Source of the DNA: Setomelanomma holmii
Lineage: Eukaryota; Ascomycota; Dothideomycetes; Pleosporales; Phaeosphaeriaceae
Direction of reading: 5' to 3'
NCBI GenBank assembly: GCA_010015745.1
Contig: ML978157.1
Location: forward strand, 411,713 to 475,712
Length of the DNA stretch: 64,000 nucleotides
In this document: positions 1 through 11,972 of the stretch, piece by piece
How the letters are laid out: every line of letters begins with the position of its first letter
Position numbering within the stretch: the stretch's first letter is position 1
The notes under the pieces: generated by a model
Databases searched by the model: none
What the model saw: the letters and a program-made list of their open reading frames with translations, nothing else
What the model was told of the DNA's origin: nothing
Translations under genes and position numbers: made by a program

Positions 1-458
1 GTGAGGGTACCAAAAATCTGTAGGTCGAATTTCTGCATCTTTTCGCGCTCTTCCTCTCTTTCACCCCACGTGCCAAGAAGTGCATCCACATGCCCAGATC
101 GTGATTGCGCCCGTCTCTTGAACTCGATCGATATTGCTTCGAGCCGATATTGGTAGGCATGTACGCTTGCTTATACACGGTGATGACCCTTGCTGTTGCG
201 TGCTTCTGGACTGATCTCGTTTTGTAGTGTGGGTGCCGCGAGCGTCTTGGATCGAGGGCAGATAGCTGCTGGTACAGCATTTGTCCATGCTCGCTAGTAA
301 CATGAACCCACGCAACACAGGTACAGAGAGTAAGATGAGGCAGATAGTTGGATACTAGGCATGTCAGGCTCCAATGTCCAGTCAGCAAGGCCAAAGTCCA
401 AGATCTGCGAGGTCGAGGTACCAGAATCCAGGTAGTCCATAGGTATACATTGTGAGGT
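1..458. other. intergenic, no gene seen
   Basis: This is the window edge, downstream of the PPCDC-like gene on the minus strand. The only open frame is short (85 codons), has no recognisable motif and is probably chance. It may hold the 3' untranslated region of the PPCDC-like gene. Confidence 0.5.
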
Positions 459-1268
459 TTATACGGCTGAAGAACCATCAAGGCCGAGTCTGTTTTGAAT
501 GACCTGCACAATCTCCCTCCAGTCCTTCATGGCCCCGCCTCCAACGTCGCCGCACGCCAGCTCTTTCTCCATTGGCGGTAGTACCTCGAACCATCCGCCC
601 TGTCTGACTCCCCACTCTTCTTCCAATACTTGAATCTGCTTCTTCGTGATAGGCTGGAACCACATGGCTGTGTTCATGCTCGGAGCAACTAGGATCCTTT
701 TCTTTCTCCTCAAGCCCTCTTCTGCCTGCTCTTCCGGCCACCGCACGCCGGGTATGTTTCTGACCGGGTCTATCAGACCTGTTGTATCCCATGCGCGAAC
801 TACGGAGAGAAGCAGATTGTCTGACCATCCTTGTGTGATCTTCGCAAGCTCGTTGGCGCTCAGTGGCGCTATGATCATGATATCCGCCCACCGCCGTAGC
901 TCGATATGCAGTATCTTATTGCCGCGAACCCATGGCTCCTCCCACTCATCTGCATCAAAATATATGCCATCTACGTTTGGCCGAGCCATAATGTCTGCCA
1001 TCGATGGCTGCTCCGCGCTTTGACCTTGTAGGAAGTTCGTCGCTGCTTCGGTGAATATGAGGCGTATTCGCACATTCTTGTGCTTTGCAAGGGCGTCGAT
1101 CATGTTCGGTATCTTGATCGTGGCGACGGACCCAGACGCGCAGAGTAGGACGTGTATTTTGTCATCCCGGTGGTCGAAGTTGAACGCGCCATTCTGTTGT
1201 GACTCTTCAGGTTGGTGCTGTACAGGCCGAATATGGAGGGGTTTGAGATCCGAGATTTGGGCGGACAT
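459..1268 (-). CDS. phosphopantothenoylcysteine decarboxylase-like flavoprotein (HAL3/PPCDC family)
   Basis: Single-exon protein of 269 aa. Enzymes of this family decarboxylate 4'-phosphopantothenoylcysteine to 4'-phosphopantetheine in coenzyme A synthesis, using FMN. The flavoprotein core starts near residue 38 (VLLCASGSVATIKIP). It continues with HIELRRWADIMIIAPLSANE, whose His matches the catalytic His of plant HAL3. The substrate motif PSMNTAMW lies near residue 200, and ACGDVGGGAM supplies the clamp Cys used to reduce the enethiol intermediate. Length fits a plain PPCDC, not the long acidic Hal3/Vhs3 regulatory subunits of yeast. The start at 1268 is chosen because it gives a short polar leader before the first beta strand. 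All key residues are present, so it should be active. Neighbours are unrelated. Confidence 0.93.
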   Translation of the reverse strand: MSAQISDLKPLHIRPVQHQPEESQQNGAFNFDHRDDKIHVLLCASGSVATIKIPNMIDALAKHKNVRIRLIFTEAATNFLQGQSAEQPSMADIMARPNVDGIYFDADEWEEPWVRGNKILHIELRRWADIMIIAPLSANELAKITQGWSDNLLLSVVRAWDTTGLIDPVRNIPGVRWPEEQAEEGLRRKKRILVAPSMNTAMWFQPITKKQIQVLEEEWGVRQGGWFEVLPPMEKELACGDVGGGAMKDWREIVQVIQNRLGLDGSSAV

Positions 1269-2568
1269 GCTGTGCTGCGCAGTATTAGTATCGCGAGGGA
1301 ATGTTAGCTGAAGAGCAATGACGTCTATCGGTGGACGACGCGAATCTTTCCACGTGGAAGCGCATTATTAATGTGCATGAGGCGTGGGACGAAAACGCGA
1401 TGGCTGCATGGCGCATCGGCGAGATCTCGCTTATCGATTCGGCTTCCACGTGATTGTGGAACCTAACGTCAACTCAACGGTAGGCTACTTTCCATCCACA
1501 AACATGCCATTCTCTTGTCTGCTGACAGTGCTCAGACGAGCCACAAACAAAGATTCAGCAGCCCATTAAGGGATGTTGTCGACACCGGCAGAACCGGCAT
1601 CAGCTTCCCTGTGCAAGAGGCACTGTCTCCTCATCTTCTCCGCTTGTTACTGACGGTCTAACTTCATTTCCCTCTTTCCTTGATTGGAAGCTTTGCAGCC
1701 GAATGGTTTCTCTCTTTTCAAGTTCTGCAGTATTCACGATCATGTTCCACTCATTGTTTCCGCTGGTCCCAGCACCTGGTCACCATGGCCTTAATCCCAG
1801 TGCAGTGCAGCTTGCCTACCGCTAACCTTCTGGCAAGGCCGAAATGTCTTAAGAGCTTACTGTATTGACGGTTCAGCGGTGTTGACCTGTTCTATCTTGG
1901 TCTGCGATCATCTGGAGGTCTCAACTGCGCTTTGTCCGGTATTTCGATCCCATATACGGTTTGAGATAGCCAGTAGCAGGTCTTCTATACAATCTTTGGC
2001 CAGCTTCCATACACCAGAACCTGCTTATGGTCCCCAAGAAACGTTCGCGGTCTTTTTCATTGCGGTGAAAGTTGCTGTTGCCATGGAAATGGCGCAAGAC
2101 GTTGCATCATTAGTCGCGTGCCGACTGGCATACCTGGCTGATTTTCAACAGCTCGTCCTGTGTATCTTCCAGCGCTTGTTTCTTCTCTGTTTCTCATCGT
2201 TTTTAACCCCCAAAAGTGCTCCTGGCAGCGGATTATTTGGAAGAGTCGCCCGAGACATTTACCCGTGGCCTCTACGCTGTCGCGCATCCTTCTGTTGACT
2301 CGCAACGTCACCTTCCATCCTATCCACAGCCGCACGTTCCTTTGGTTCCGTATCCGGTTTGATCGCGGTTCCGCTCGCTATACTCGCCTGATATGAGCTT
2401 CGCGCGTCTTCCACTCCATGCCGAACCGCAGCATTGGACCGAGGACAACATTGTTTCACATCAACAAGCCAGACCAATACCCTTGAAAGAAACATGGTAG
2501 CTTCTCGACGCTCTTCCTCACTTCTTTAAATAAAATACTCCCTTATCACCTCCAAACCACGGAGCATC
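1269..2568. other. intergenic, no gene recognised
   Basis: This 1.3-kb stretch separates two divergently oriented genes. It contains overlapping short frames on both strands (the longest 139 codons, 1879-2298 plus), none with a recognisable domain or splice pattern. It probably holds both promoters and 5' leaders. Confidence 0.5.
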
Positions 2569-4341
2569 ATGGCTAGGAAGACCAAGTACACGCCCTTAGA
2601 CTGGACGTCAACTACGACTACCGCATCTGCGAGCCAATCGGTGAACCCATGGTCGTCCCCATTCGTTGTTACGACATCGATTACCGACGCCCAGCCGCAG
2701 CACAAGATCTGCGCCGCTCCAGATACTCGTCCTGCTGATGCGCGTGCGCAGAACACTCGATGCAGCTCTATTGAAAGCTTCGACAGCGCTCTCGAGCCTG
2801 TTGTGTCGAGGTATAGGTCAGGAGAACCGGTTGCATCTACTTCCGCTAAAGACGCCTGCAACATCGTGACGAAGATACAATGTCCCGCATCGTCCTCGAC
2901 CCACGTGAAGCTCAGGTTGATCGATGAGACACAAGGCGCCTTGGGCGGACTGTCCCTGTCTGCTAGATGGGGTGTCTCTGTTCCTACCCTGATTTCAACG
3001 TCTTTGCTCTCGCATAGAAGCAACCGCAGGGCTTCACTAGCGGCAGACTCCGCCGTGGACCACCTACTAGTATCCGCAACGTTCAACTCACCGGATCAAG
3101 ATCTACTACAACGAACATGTCTGCGTACCTCTGACTCGACACAGGCGTCATCATCACGCCGCTCAAGCGATGGCACACTACACCCTCGTAGATCCTTACG
3201 GGCATATCCTGTTCCCGGCAAGGTTTATTACATGCCCGACGCACAGCACTGCCTAGGCTCCATTATACACACCCAGAAGCGCCAGGAGGGCTTCTTCAAG
3301 CACCCACTATTAGTTATTGATGTCGAAAGCGATATCGTGAGCTTTTATGCATGCACGAAGAAGCCACCCCAAGCGATTAGGGAGCTCAACATGGCCCTTC
3401 GACTAGGTACCAGCACGGTAGACGCTGATTGGGGTGAGTTGAGACTGGCTCCTGGCTCGAATCAAATGACGCAAGATTCCTGGATCAACCTCGAGCAGCG
3501 CTACTTCATGGAGTGGCAATACCTCGGTGAGTGGGCTGTCGATGTTCAAGTCGACTCTATGGAGCTGGGTAAAGTTCATGCACGAGTTGCGCAGCTCGAG
3601 GCAGAGCAGAACCGGTTCATTTACAAGCCTCTCCTGCGAAATATGAGCACGATCCAGCCCGGCATGGTCATAATGCTGCTCAACGGACCCAACTCCGCGA
3701 CTCTCGGTGCACCTGTGCTGGTTATCGAGCACAAGTATCCGAACTTCAGCTTTCTACGCATTAAGCGTTTCGAAGACAATCGGCACTTCAACCCGGCCTG
3801 CACTCGGCCTTTGCGCGCAGCACCTGCGATGTGCTTGGAGATCTCACGGTCACTGAAACCAGGACATGATGGCACACCAGTCATGGTGCTCGAGCTAGAC
3901 TCGCCTGTAATGCGAGACCATTCATACGTGGAGGTGCGGGGTCGACCTCAGATAGGCCAGATCGACGAATGCAAGACTTGGTGTTGGCCACCCGTTCGCA
4001 TCAACATGCCTTCCATGGCTACACTTCGCGAGTACATGCGGTACACGGCAGCACGCAACGCTCAGGAGGTCACATGCTACCAGCATCAACAGCTCGCTCA
4101 TCGTCCCGAGGCGTATCAGTATGGCGGGCCAGTGCAGCCTCCTCAGACACCATACTACGCGCCGCATGCCGGCTTTGTTCACAAAGCCTATCCACATATC
4201 CATGGCGCCATGCAATTGCCCGTAATATACACGCATCAGCCACCGGCAACGCCAGCCTACCCTCCTGGCTACTACGTCTCCAACAGTGGAGGCCATCTGC
4301 TTCCACACCATGGTGCTGGGAGTAGACAGAACAGTATGTAA
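2569..4341 (+). CDS. uncharacterised protein, HPVVV-family member 1
   Basis: Single-exon ORF of 590 aa. Residues 1-210 are Ser/Thr-rich and look disordered. The conserved part starts near residue 215 (GKVYYMP), followed by a hydrophobic strand HPLLVIDV, then about 50 residues later QDSWINL and WQYLGEW. A further barrel-like stretch near residue 370 reads GMVIMLLNG, PVLVIEHKYPNF. The last 120 residues are rich in Tyr, Pro, His and Gln. Two other loci in the window (20146-20826 and 58601-59827) share the order G-V/I-F/Y then H-P-V/L-V-V then W/Y-I/V-N, so this is one family dispersed over the window. The function is unknown. The strand pattern faintly recalls SH3-like barrels such as the PemK/MazF fold, but this is inference only. 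The start at 2569 is the first ATG of the open frame. Confidence 0.75.
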   Translation: MARKTKYTPLDWTSTTTTASASQSVNPWSSPFVVTTSITDAQPQHKICAAPDTRPADARAQNTRCSSIESFDSALEPVVSRYRSGEPVASTSAKDACNIVTKIQCPASSSTHVKLRLIDETQGALGGLSLSARWGVSVPTLISTSLLSHRSNRRASLAADSAVDHLLVSATFNSPDQDLLQRTCLRTSDSTQASSSRRSSDGTLHPRRSLRAYPVPGKVYYMPDAQHCLGSIIHTQKRQEGFFKHPLLVIDVESDIVSFYACTKKPPQAIRELNMALRLGTSTVDADWGELRLAPGSNQMTQDSWINLEQRYFMEWQYLGEWAVDVQVDSMELGKVHARVAQLEAEQNRFIYKPLLRNMSTIQPGMVIMLLNGPNSATLGAPVLVIEHKYPNFSFLRIKRFEDNRHFNPACTRPLRAAPAMCLEISRSLKPGHDGTPVMVLELDSPVMRDHSYVEVRGRPQIGQIDECKTWCWPPVRINMPSMATLREYMRYTAARNAQEVTCYQHQQLAHRPEAYQYGGPVQPPQTPYYAPHAGFVHKAYPHIHGAMQLPVIYTHQPPATPAYPPGYYVSNSGGHLLPHHGAGSRQNSM

Positions 4342-5791
4342 TACACCATAATTGAGAGTACAACGATTGACTTCGTCCAGGTTGACACACTGCTATTGGA
4401 CTCAAGTCGCGAGATAGCTTGAGCAACGGCTTTTGAGCATTTACTTGATATTTGGGATCTTCATTTGACTTTCTAGCGTCTTGTAAAGCTCGAGTGGATT
4501 TGCTTCTTTGCGCATTTCTCCTGGCGTTGTATACCTCCTTCCGCCATTTTGCGCATAACAGGCAGAGACGGACAATGAAATTCGGTTCGGCATTCTTATA
4601 ATCCGGTACATGAAGCAGCGTATTAACCTTCGCTATAGTGCCAGCAAGATATCACGAGACGTCTTGAAGATGGCTCGAATCCGGAGTAATTGACTGCAAT
4701 TTCGTCTGTTTGGTCCTTCGGGCATATCATCGTCCTTGCCGTGACCTCGAAGTCATTAGAGATATGCCATGGTCGTTCACATACATAATAGCGATCTCAT
4801 GTTGCCTTGAACCGTACAGGAAGCCCTGATTTCTTGTTATGAATGCATCACAGTATGAATCGCAGCTTCTTACGGTCTTGAGCATATGGCGCTCAGAGAT
4901 ACACTGCCTGGCCTGAGCTATCTGACTCTCCAATACCTCTTTCCACCCCTTGCGAATGTTCACCAACGTAAACCACATCGATCCCACTCTCAACTCAACT
5001 CTTGTGCGTTGCACCATTATCTACACCCAGGATCGAGCGCTCCCGGCGTTTCGATCCGGCATATCTCCGTGATCACTGCACTTGTCCCACCCCAGCTACC
5101 TATCCAGCAACTGCCTAAAGCAGATGCACGACTTCACCCTGTAGCCTGAAACTCTGCTGCGCCGCACGCCCGCGTCAATCAGCTGATGTTCCTGATACCC
5201 AAGCCGTGTCCTTGGTTACCGCGCTCGAAGCTGTGCCGCAGCGACGCAGCTAGCAGCCCTTGACCCCAGGCCATGTCGTCGGTTCGGGGCTGCGCCGTAA
5301 CAGTGCACAAAGGGCTCTCCTGAAGCGAATGATCGCGTGCCGCGGCTTCGGTCGTCGCTGCTCATTCTGGTACCGTGTCCTTGGGGGCGGTTCCGGCGCG
5401 GCTCGAGGGCGTTTCCGGCGACAATCTCTTGGAGCTTTAGGAAGGGTTACGCAAGGGAGTTATCAGTGTGTCAACGGAGGATGCAGGAGGCATGCGAAGG
5501 TGTCTGCAGGTAGCAGGGTGATGGGATCTTGCGCCGGGGACGTGGTTCCTGGGTGAGCCTGCTGCGTAAAGTACTTTCAAAGCTATCGTGATGATATACC
5601 ATAAACATACTTATGATGGGGTTGAAGACCAATTGGCCGGAGTGTGCAGTAGCTAGATCATCGGCAGGTGGGCCAGGTTGAAACTGTGGTGACGGCGATT
5701 TAGAGGTCGCTCTAATGTTGTTGTTGTGCGCATATAGCAAAACGTTGGAGCTCATTGAGATCTTCTCCCGAGTCCCTCATCACGCCCAATC
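4342..5791. other. intergenic, no gene recognised
   Basis: There are 1.45 kb without a convincing gene. Short frames on both strands (85-98 codons) have no motif. The central part (about 5150-5550) is richer in G and C than its flanks. I checked for tRNA boxes and found only an unsupported A-box-like string near 4910 on the minus strand. Confidence 0.45.
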
Positions 5792-6061
5792 ATGCACCCT
5801 TTTGAACGAAGCTCATTTGGCCCCATGGCCAATATCGCGCCTGTTGGAAGCATTGTTGGCTTTGTGCTGCTGATTCTGCTCGTCTGGGTGATTGGGCTCG
5901 TCTACTTCCTTGTCCTGCAAGGAAGGAGGGAGAGCAATCGGCAGCACCGGGGCCATGAGCTCACGGCGGACGGCCTCCTCCTACGGCTGTCTGCAGAGGC
6001 TGAGGTAAGTCACGTTTTTTCTTTCTCTTGCAGCAATTCAAGCAGATCGCGCCTTCCTTAG
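5792..6061 (+). CDS. small single-pass membrane protein, 3' end uncertain
   Basis: The ORF starts at 5792 and has a clear membrane segment at about residues 22-44 (VGFVLLILLVWVIGLVYFLV), followed by a basic stretch GRRESNRQHR. Seventy-one codons lie upstream of a consensus donor GTAAGT at 6005. If unspliced, the protein is 89 aa. An acceptor TTAG gives an intron of 57 nt (6005-6061) and a stop at 6122-6124. A stronger pyrimidine-rich acceptor TTGCAG at 6033 would give an intron of only 29 nt, unusually short for a fungus, but opens a 56-codon tail ending at 6204. I recognise no family. The segment length, charge pattern and donor make a real gene likely. Its function is unknown. Confidence 0.5.
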   Translation: MHPFERSSFGPMANIAPVGSIVGFVLLILLVWVIGLVYFLVLQGRRESNRQHRGHELTADGLLLRLSAEAEVSHVFSFSCSNSSRSRLP

Positions 6062-9000
6062 CAAACACCAACAAAAGGACACCCTTTGCAACACCACATG
6101 GCACCACCACTGGATCTGGCATAGAGACTCACTCCAGCACCGGAACAGCACCTGAGCTCCATCTGGACGAGCTTTCACACCGCCGACACCTGCTCTTAGT
6201 GTAGCGGCACCCAACAGGTCACCTCAACAAAGCCTTCAACAGCACAGACCCAAGCGATGAGGATAGACAGGCACCTACAACGGATATATCCTGAAGCGCG
6301 CCACCGGAGCTGCGCTCTGGCGTACCTCGAGACCGAGTCAGGCTGGCAAACTTTCGTCGCTCTTCATTGTCATGCATGCTCTCGCGAAAGTTGTCGTCGG
6401 GTGCTGCACTCGACCGCCACCATAAAATATGGCTGCGACATATCTTCCGAAGCTCAAGCAAGCCACGCGTGGTCGAGAACCCATTCGATTTTCGCCGCAG
6501 ACACTTCTTGCTGCTAGTCCACGATAACCGCCTCTGGCCCTTGGCCGGCGCTATTGAGCTCCGTCTATCCGCGCCATCGCAGATCCGTCTTCGAGTACAG
6601 GAATCGCGACAAGAGGATCCATCGTGACGGGTAGGACCAGCTCGTGACTTACTAGAGAGCCAAAGCCCTGGCATTCGTTCTCTCTTATCTCTAGTCAATA
6701 CCCAATCGTCTCACCGACATTTTTAAATCGAACAAATGGCATCGTGCGCGACCGCACTACGGCCACGTGTGGAAGACCATCATAACGCAGGGCAATATAG
6801 GGTGGAGATAAAGGGGACGATGGAAAATTTGAGAGCAGCGGTGCGCACAACATCGGCATAGTGCGTGCACATGGATGTGGGCTGCCCCGGTCGAGACATC
6901 TGCAAATGAGGTTTGTGTGTCAGAATGCGTGCATGCATCTCGAAAGCTACGCTGATGTTGGCATCATGTTGAACCACCGCCCTGGGCAGCAATTGCTATC
7001 ACCCACACGACGACTGCAGTAGTGTTCGGAGGTGTCCAGGCACAATTATCGTCGTTGTGTGGACCTTGAGCGCCGCGGACGAGCTTCACCAGATGCCGCA
7101 TGGGCTTCAAGCCAGGTAATCCGAATGCGTTGAAGCACCATCGTTCACGCCAGCGGGCCGCTCGCTGGGCAGAAGGAATCGATTGCCACGTGTTTGCGAC
7201 ACCCTGGCGTACACGGCACCATCTTGACGCCGTCAACCATGACTCGGCGCGCTAGGTCGCGGACTTTTACCGTAGGCGATTGATAATCCTCGCCTCATGC
7301 AAATGCGATAGGGCTTTTCACACAGATAACCTGATCGTCCTTTCTCTTGCGCCTGTCGCGGCCAAATCCCACAATGGTTTTTGATGAGGATCCATCACCC
7401 ATGGCCTGATGTTGTAGAGCGGCATTTGTCTGCAGCAGCCAGTATGCCGAAGTGGATGCGCTCGAAACATGCTGTCCAGCATCGCAACCAATCCGCCGAG
7501 GTTTCAGAAGGCTGATGGGCGAGAAGGGAAGAAGTCGCTGTATGATCCTCTCAAGGGCCATTCCTATTATTGCATTCCGCTGGACTTGGCGAATACGAGC
7601 ACTCTCGTCCGCTGGCGGAGCATTGCGCTGGCAACTCCGTAATGACATGGCACGAGCGGGAAGCGAAATCATACATGCTTCTCCCTTGATTGACATTGTT
7701 CGGAAAGCCATGATGATGTGAGCGATGCGGCCCACATGTTTCAATATCCTCTCGCCATCATCGGTCACTCCACAGCATTCGGAGACCGTCTCTCCAGGCA
7801 AAACGTGGTACATCCCGGCGCTGAAACACAAGCGTGGGCTGCTTTTTCTCAGCTTTCGCACGTGCCGCACACGCTCGGAGATTTCGACAGGGAACCGTAA
7901 TCTGCAAGGCGGAATTTTCGTGCCGAAGTTTCGACGAACTTCACCACTGTTGAGACGTTCCTCGCTTGATTGTTCGCCTATTCACGAAGGTCAACGATCA
8001 AGTGGAAGTCTGGTCATGGACCTGTCCCGGCCGAGTATCCACGAGGTGGCCCCTGACATGGGACGAGTGGAAATAATTCGAAGTATTATCGTAACGAGTG
8101 GCGATGACCACGATGGAGGCTTGAAGAACCGGTGCGGCGGGATGCCACGGCGACAGCCAAGGGGTGCTTGGACAAGCCTGATGTCTCGCATGGAATGTGT
8201 CCAACGAAAGCGTGTCTCGGGGTGGGGTTGCACACGTGGAATGGCGGCACATCCCTCCTGACTCCAGGCTGAGAAACGCGACCTGTCCACAGGAGACAAG
8301 CAGCATGTACATTTCAAGCATCGATCTACTTTTGGTGCAGATCCGCCGAGGCATGATTTGACATCATGACGATCTGGATGATGCCAACCTCGGAGGCCCG
8401 CAAACCTCAGCAGTCGTGTCCGATGCTTGTCGCCAGTCTTACTCCTCAGTAACCTGCGCACGTTGGAGGACGCTGCATGCTGCATTCTTGCTGACCACCA
8501 CCGTGTCTGAGGCAAGGATACACACGTGCATTCCACGTTTCTGCGGCATCAGCAGCAATGTTCCGCGCCTCTCAATTCTGTGATCGTGTTCCACAGAGAG
8601 GGAGTGCTTGCGATTGGCAGGTGGCCGCTGGATCATCGCACAGCGGCGCGTCCAACCAGTTCGTCCGCCGCTTGTGGAATCTGTTGCCACTAAAAGGTTA
8701 CGCGAGAACGGGTCTGTCCATCGTTGAGCAAACGGCGGTGCAGCTTGCAAAACTGGGTGTTGTTGGCGCGAAGCTGCAGTGTGAGGACGACGGCGCTGGT
8801 CTCTTCTCAACGTAGTACATGTTGATGCTCTGGGACGGGCATGCAGCATAGACACCTGTCTGCATCATGCAAGAGGCAGTCTGTTCTCAAGGCACCACAG
8901 CAGCACGCGTTTGACTGGCCATCGGATTGCTGGGTGCGAAGATGCAACAAAGAGCCTGTGCAGACCCCTCTTCTGCTTCTTTGCACGTCTTTGTCCGCCC

Positions 9001-9658
9001 GCGTGGTGGCTTCTGCGGCGAAACGAGGCATGATGGAATGCGTATACTGTATACGGTATGCAGCACACGATGCTGCTGCTGCTGTGCGGCCCATGCCTCC
9101 GCACGCTGCCGGTCCAGGGGCCTCGGTCGTCGTCGTCCAGGCTGCTCGACGATGCTCAGATGCTGCCATGGTGTCCCCGTTGCGAAGCCAGCGGCCCCCA
9201 TGCCATCTGACGGGCGATCCCTTTTGTCGGCGTGCGGTGTCGCAGTCGGCACAGCGTCTCACGAGCGGACAGGGGGCGGTAAGCCTTGCTGGCGACTCCG
9301 CTTTCGTGCTCGATCCCAGGCCAGGGTGCCATGTGGAAGGCGCCTAAGCCAAGTGCGTTATTCCCATGAGGGCTTTGGCGTGCATGCCGCCATGTGTCGC
9401 GCGCAGCGACTAGCAGACGGCTGTGGTTAGTGCCTTTGTCATCGCCCAGCTCGTGTTTAGCCCTGGCGCCGGTGCATCTAAGCTGTCTTGAGAGGGCGGT
9501 GTGGTGCTGCTCGGGCGCTGTCCTGCGGCAGAAGACTCAGTGGTCACGGATCCCAGCGAAAGAGTAGCAGACTGACGGCCAATCCTGGCCGGGTACCCAC
9601 ATTCGCCCATTCGTGAGGTCGCAGACTGTTCTCCGCGACCATCCCGCCTTGAACGGCG
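6062..9658. other. long intergenic region upstream of flbA
   Basis: About 3.6 kb without a recognisable gene. It has many overlapping frames on both strands, the longest at 7295-7870 minus (191 codons) and 7991-8536 minus (181 codons), all compositionally like shadow frames and without domains or paired splice sites. The part nearest flbA is GC-rich with CTG/CAG runs near 9070. It most likely holds the flbA promoter and a long 5' leader. Lineage-specific genes or noncoding transcripts cannot be excluded by eye. Confidence 0.45.
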
Positions 9659-11972
9659 ATGCTCTTGACTACTCCGTTCTTCCCTCTTACCGTGCCTGCC
9701 TCCACTTCTTCAGCGTCTGTCCCCGTTGCCGTCTTTATCGACGGTCCGCTGCACGCCAGCCAGCACGACGTGAGCGAGCCCATCTTCGCCCCCGCGCCAG
9801 CAGACCCTCCCGCTGCCGTTCCTGCCTCCACCACGAGCGTGCCCGCCCGGCCTCAGGTCCACAGTCGCCGCCTGACCCTCTCGCGCTTCCCGTTGCTGAG
9901 GAAAACTAGTCGAGAACTAGGTCGCTCCCCCTCTTTACACCACAAAGGCAGTAACAACACCACCCCGCCGCCCTCTCACTCGCCTTTCCTCGCTACAGGC
10001 GCACCACGAGCCTCGTCGTCGATTGTGCGTGCCGAAGACGACTCTCCCACGCGTGCATCTACTGTCAGAAGCCACGAGGCAGACATCTCAGAAGAGACGG
10101 AAATTGGCACACAGGCAGCACGCCTACGCGAGACAAAGCCCGACAAAATGCATCAGACCAGCTCACGGCTGCTCCGCATGACGGACGATGAACGCCCATA
10201 TACGAGAGTGAGTATCCCCGTACGATTCCATACCTGGACTACTACACTCGAGGATCGAGTTCCTCGCAAACGGCCATACAACATCCGGATACGATTCAAC
10301 CGCCAACCAAAGTTCAGAACAAGGCATATCAGTCCTTGTCTCCTGTCCTACATCGAGGTGATACGACCATTTGTCAATGAACAAAACTCTGGAGTAATAC
10401 CTGCAATTGGATTTTGCGCCTGGCGTTTTCTTGATCTTTGCTTCACTGGATTTCTGTTTTATTGGATTTCTGCTTCACTGGATTGCTGTACTTTCACTAT
10501 GTATGAAATTTGCTAACCAATTCCACAGGACTTCAAAGATCTCTTCAGCACCCTCATGGTCTCATTACCCCTCACTCCGCATCGAGTCCGCTTCAGGATG
10601 ATCGATTTCACCTTCACAAGCGACGAGGCAGTCACCAATCTAGGATCTCTCAAGTTCTCACAGTCAAATCGTATGCCAGACCCCAAGGACTCGTCACGTG
10701 TCGTGACCACCACAACCACTACTACCTTCTCAATGGCGAAAGAGATGGCCCGATCTGTCTGCCAGAAGTTCCTCGAGGCCAAATTCGTCGAGTCAGTTGA
10801 GGGAAAGACCGATTTCACTAATAAGAGCTCTGTCTGGCAACTCACACCAAAAGGCATACACATCCTAGAGCGCTTCTGCACTCGCAACGGCATCCAATCC
10901 GCACATGTCAAGGCTGTGATCGATTCCGTCCGAAATCCCCACGTGCTTGTCGTCCTCGAGCGTAACACTGAGACTGACAAGCTGCATCACGACGAGGGCA
11001 CGGTCGAGATCATCTTCCGCCGCTTTGTTGGCACGTCAGCGAATGAGACGCAGTCAGACTCTGACTCTATCCATGAATTCTCGAATTGCACTATTGGCGT
11101 TAAGCTCATTAAGAACCGCAAGACTGCTGGTCGCCCATGGGACTGGATGTTCAACGGTCGCAATGCTGCTCAATGGCTGATGGACTGCTCCACCATGGTC
11201 GATCCGCGCGAAGCTGTCGAGGTTGGATCGCTCTTTCTGCAGCTGAAACTCATCGCTCCTGTAGATCCTCGCAACTCGGAGGTCAACTTTTTACCTCAGA
11301 AACAGGTGCAGTACTACATCACCGAACACGGTGAGGTTGTTGCTGGCTGGACTACGGACACTACTTCTGCTGGTATCGACTCATTGACCGCCAAGTCGAG
11401 AGAAGGTATGGCACGCGACTCTAACTCCAACCGCACCAACGTCATCATCCGCAACCCATCTTGGCGCCTGCTGTACCGCGAGTTCCTGAAAGAGACTATG
11501 TGCGAGGAGAACCTTTCTTTCTACCTCGAGGTAAAAGAGTTCGACCGTCAGTACCGATACGCAATCAGCGAGAAGGGCGACAACAAGGTCGAGACAATCC
11601 GCGAGACGCTTGCTGCTGCATACGGACTGTACAATGCATTCTTGGCTCCAGGCTCTCCTAATGAGCTCAATATCGACCACGCGCTACGAACCCAGCTAGC
11701 AACTCGCATGACTCGAGCTGTTGGTGACGATGCCGCCATGCTGCAGTCGCTCAATGAGGTTGCTCAGCTGTTCGAGAAGGCCTCGCTCTCTATCTTCAAG
11801 CTCATGTCTAGCGTATGCTCTCCCTCTTTTGTTGTCGTGACTCTTGCTGACCACCCTTTAGGACTCCGTACCAAAGTTCGTCAAGCATCCCAAGTATGCT
11901 CCGCAATTGAAGGGTCTCGATGCCGCCGCTGCAGCTGCCTATACTACTCCGACCACCGGATCACGATCATAA
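9659..11972 (+). CDS. flbA: FlbA-type RGS protein, regulator of G-protein signalling and asexual development
   Basis: Predicted exons are 9659-10207, 10529-11812 and 11862-11972 (647 aa). FlbA proteins accelerate GTP hydrolysis on the vegetative-growth G-alpha subunit, which ends hyphal proliferation and permits conidiation. The N-terminal 160 residues are a Pro/Ser/Thr-rich tail. The conserved block starts at MHQTSSRLLRMTDD and spans the first splice junction (YTR then DFKDLF). It is followed by two DEP-like domains (around SMAKEMARSVCQKF and AAQWLMDC) and a C-terminal RGS domain (WRLLYREFLKETMCEENLSF to LFEKASLSIFKLMSS). The last exon adds DSVPKFVKHPKYAPQL. The first intron is long (321 nt) and ends after a GCTAAC branch site. 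The start codon is the first ATG of the open frame, and the poorly conserved N terminus leaves it uncertain. Confidence 0.93.

Noticed and set aside
4880..4930. Possible tRNA on the minus strand with an A-box-like TAGCTCAG
   Set aside because: No anticodon arm, T arm or acceptor pairing could be found downstream.
7295..7870. 191-codon minus-strand ORF
   Set aside because: No recognisable domain, and competing frames on the other strand; not enough to call a gene.
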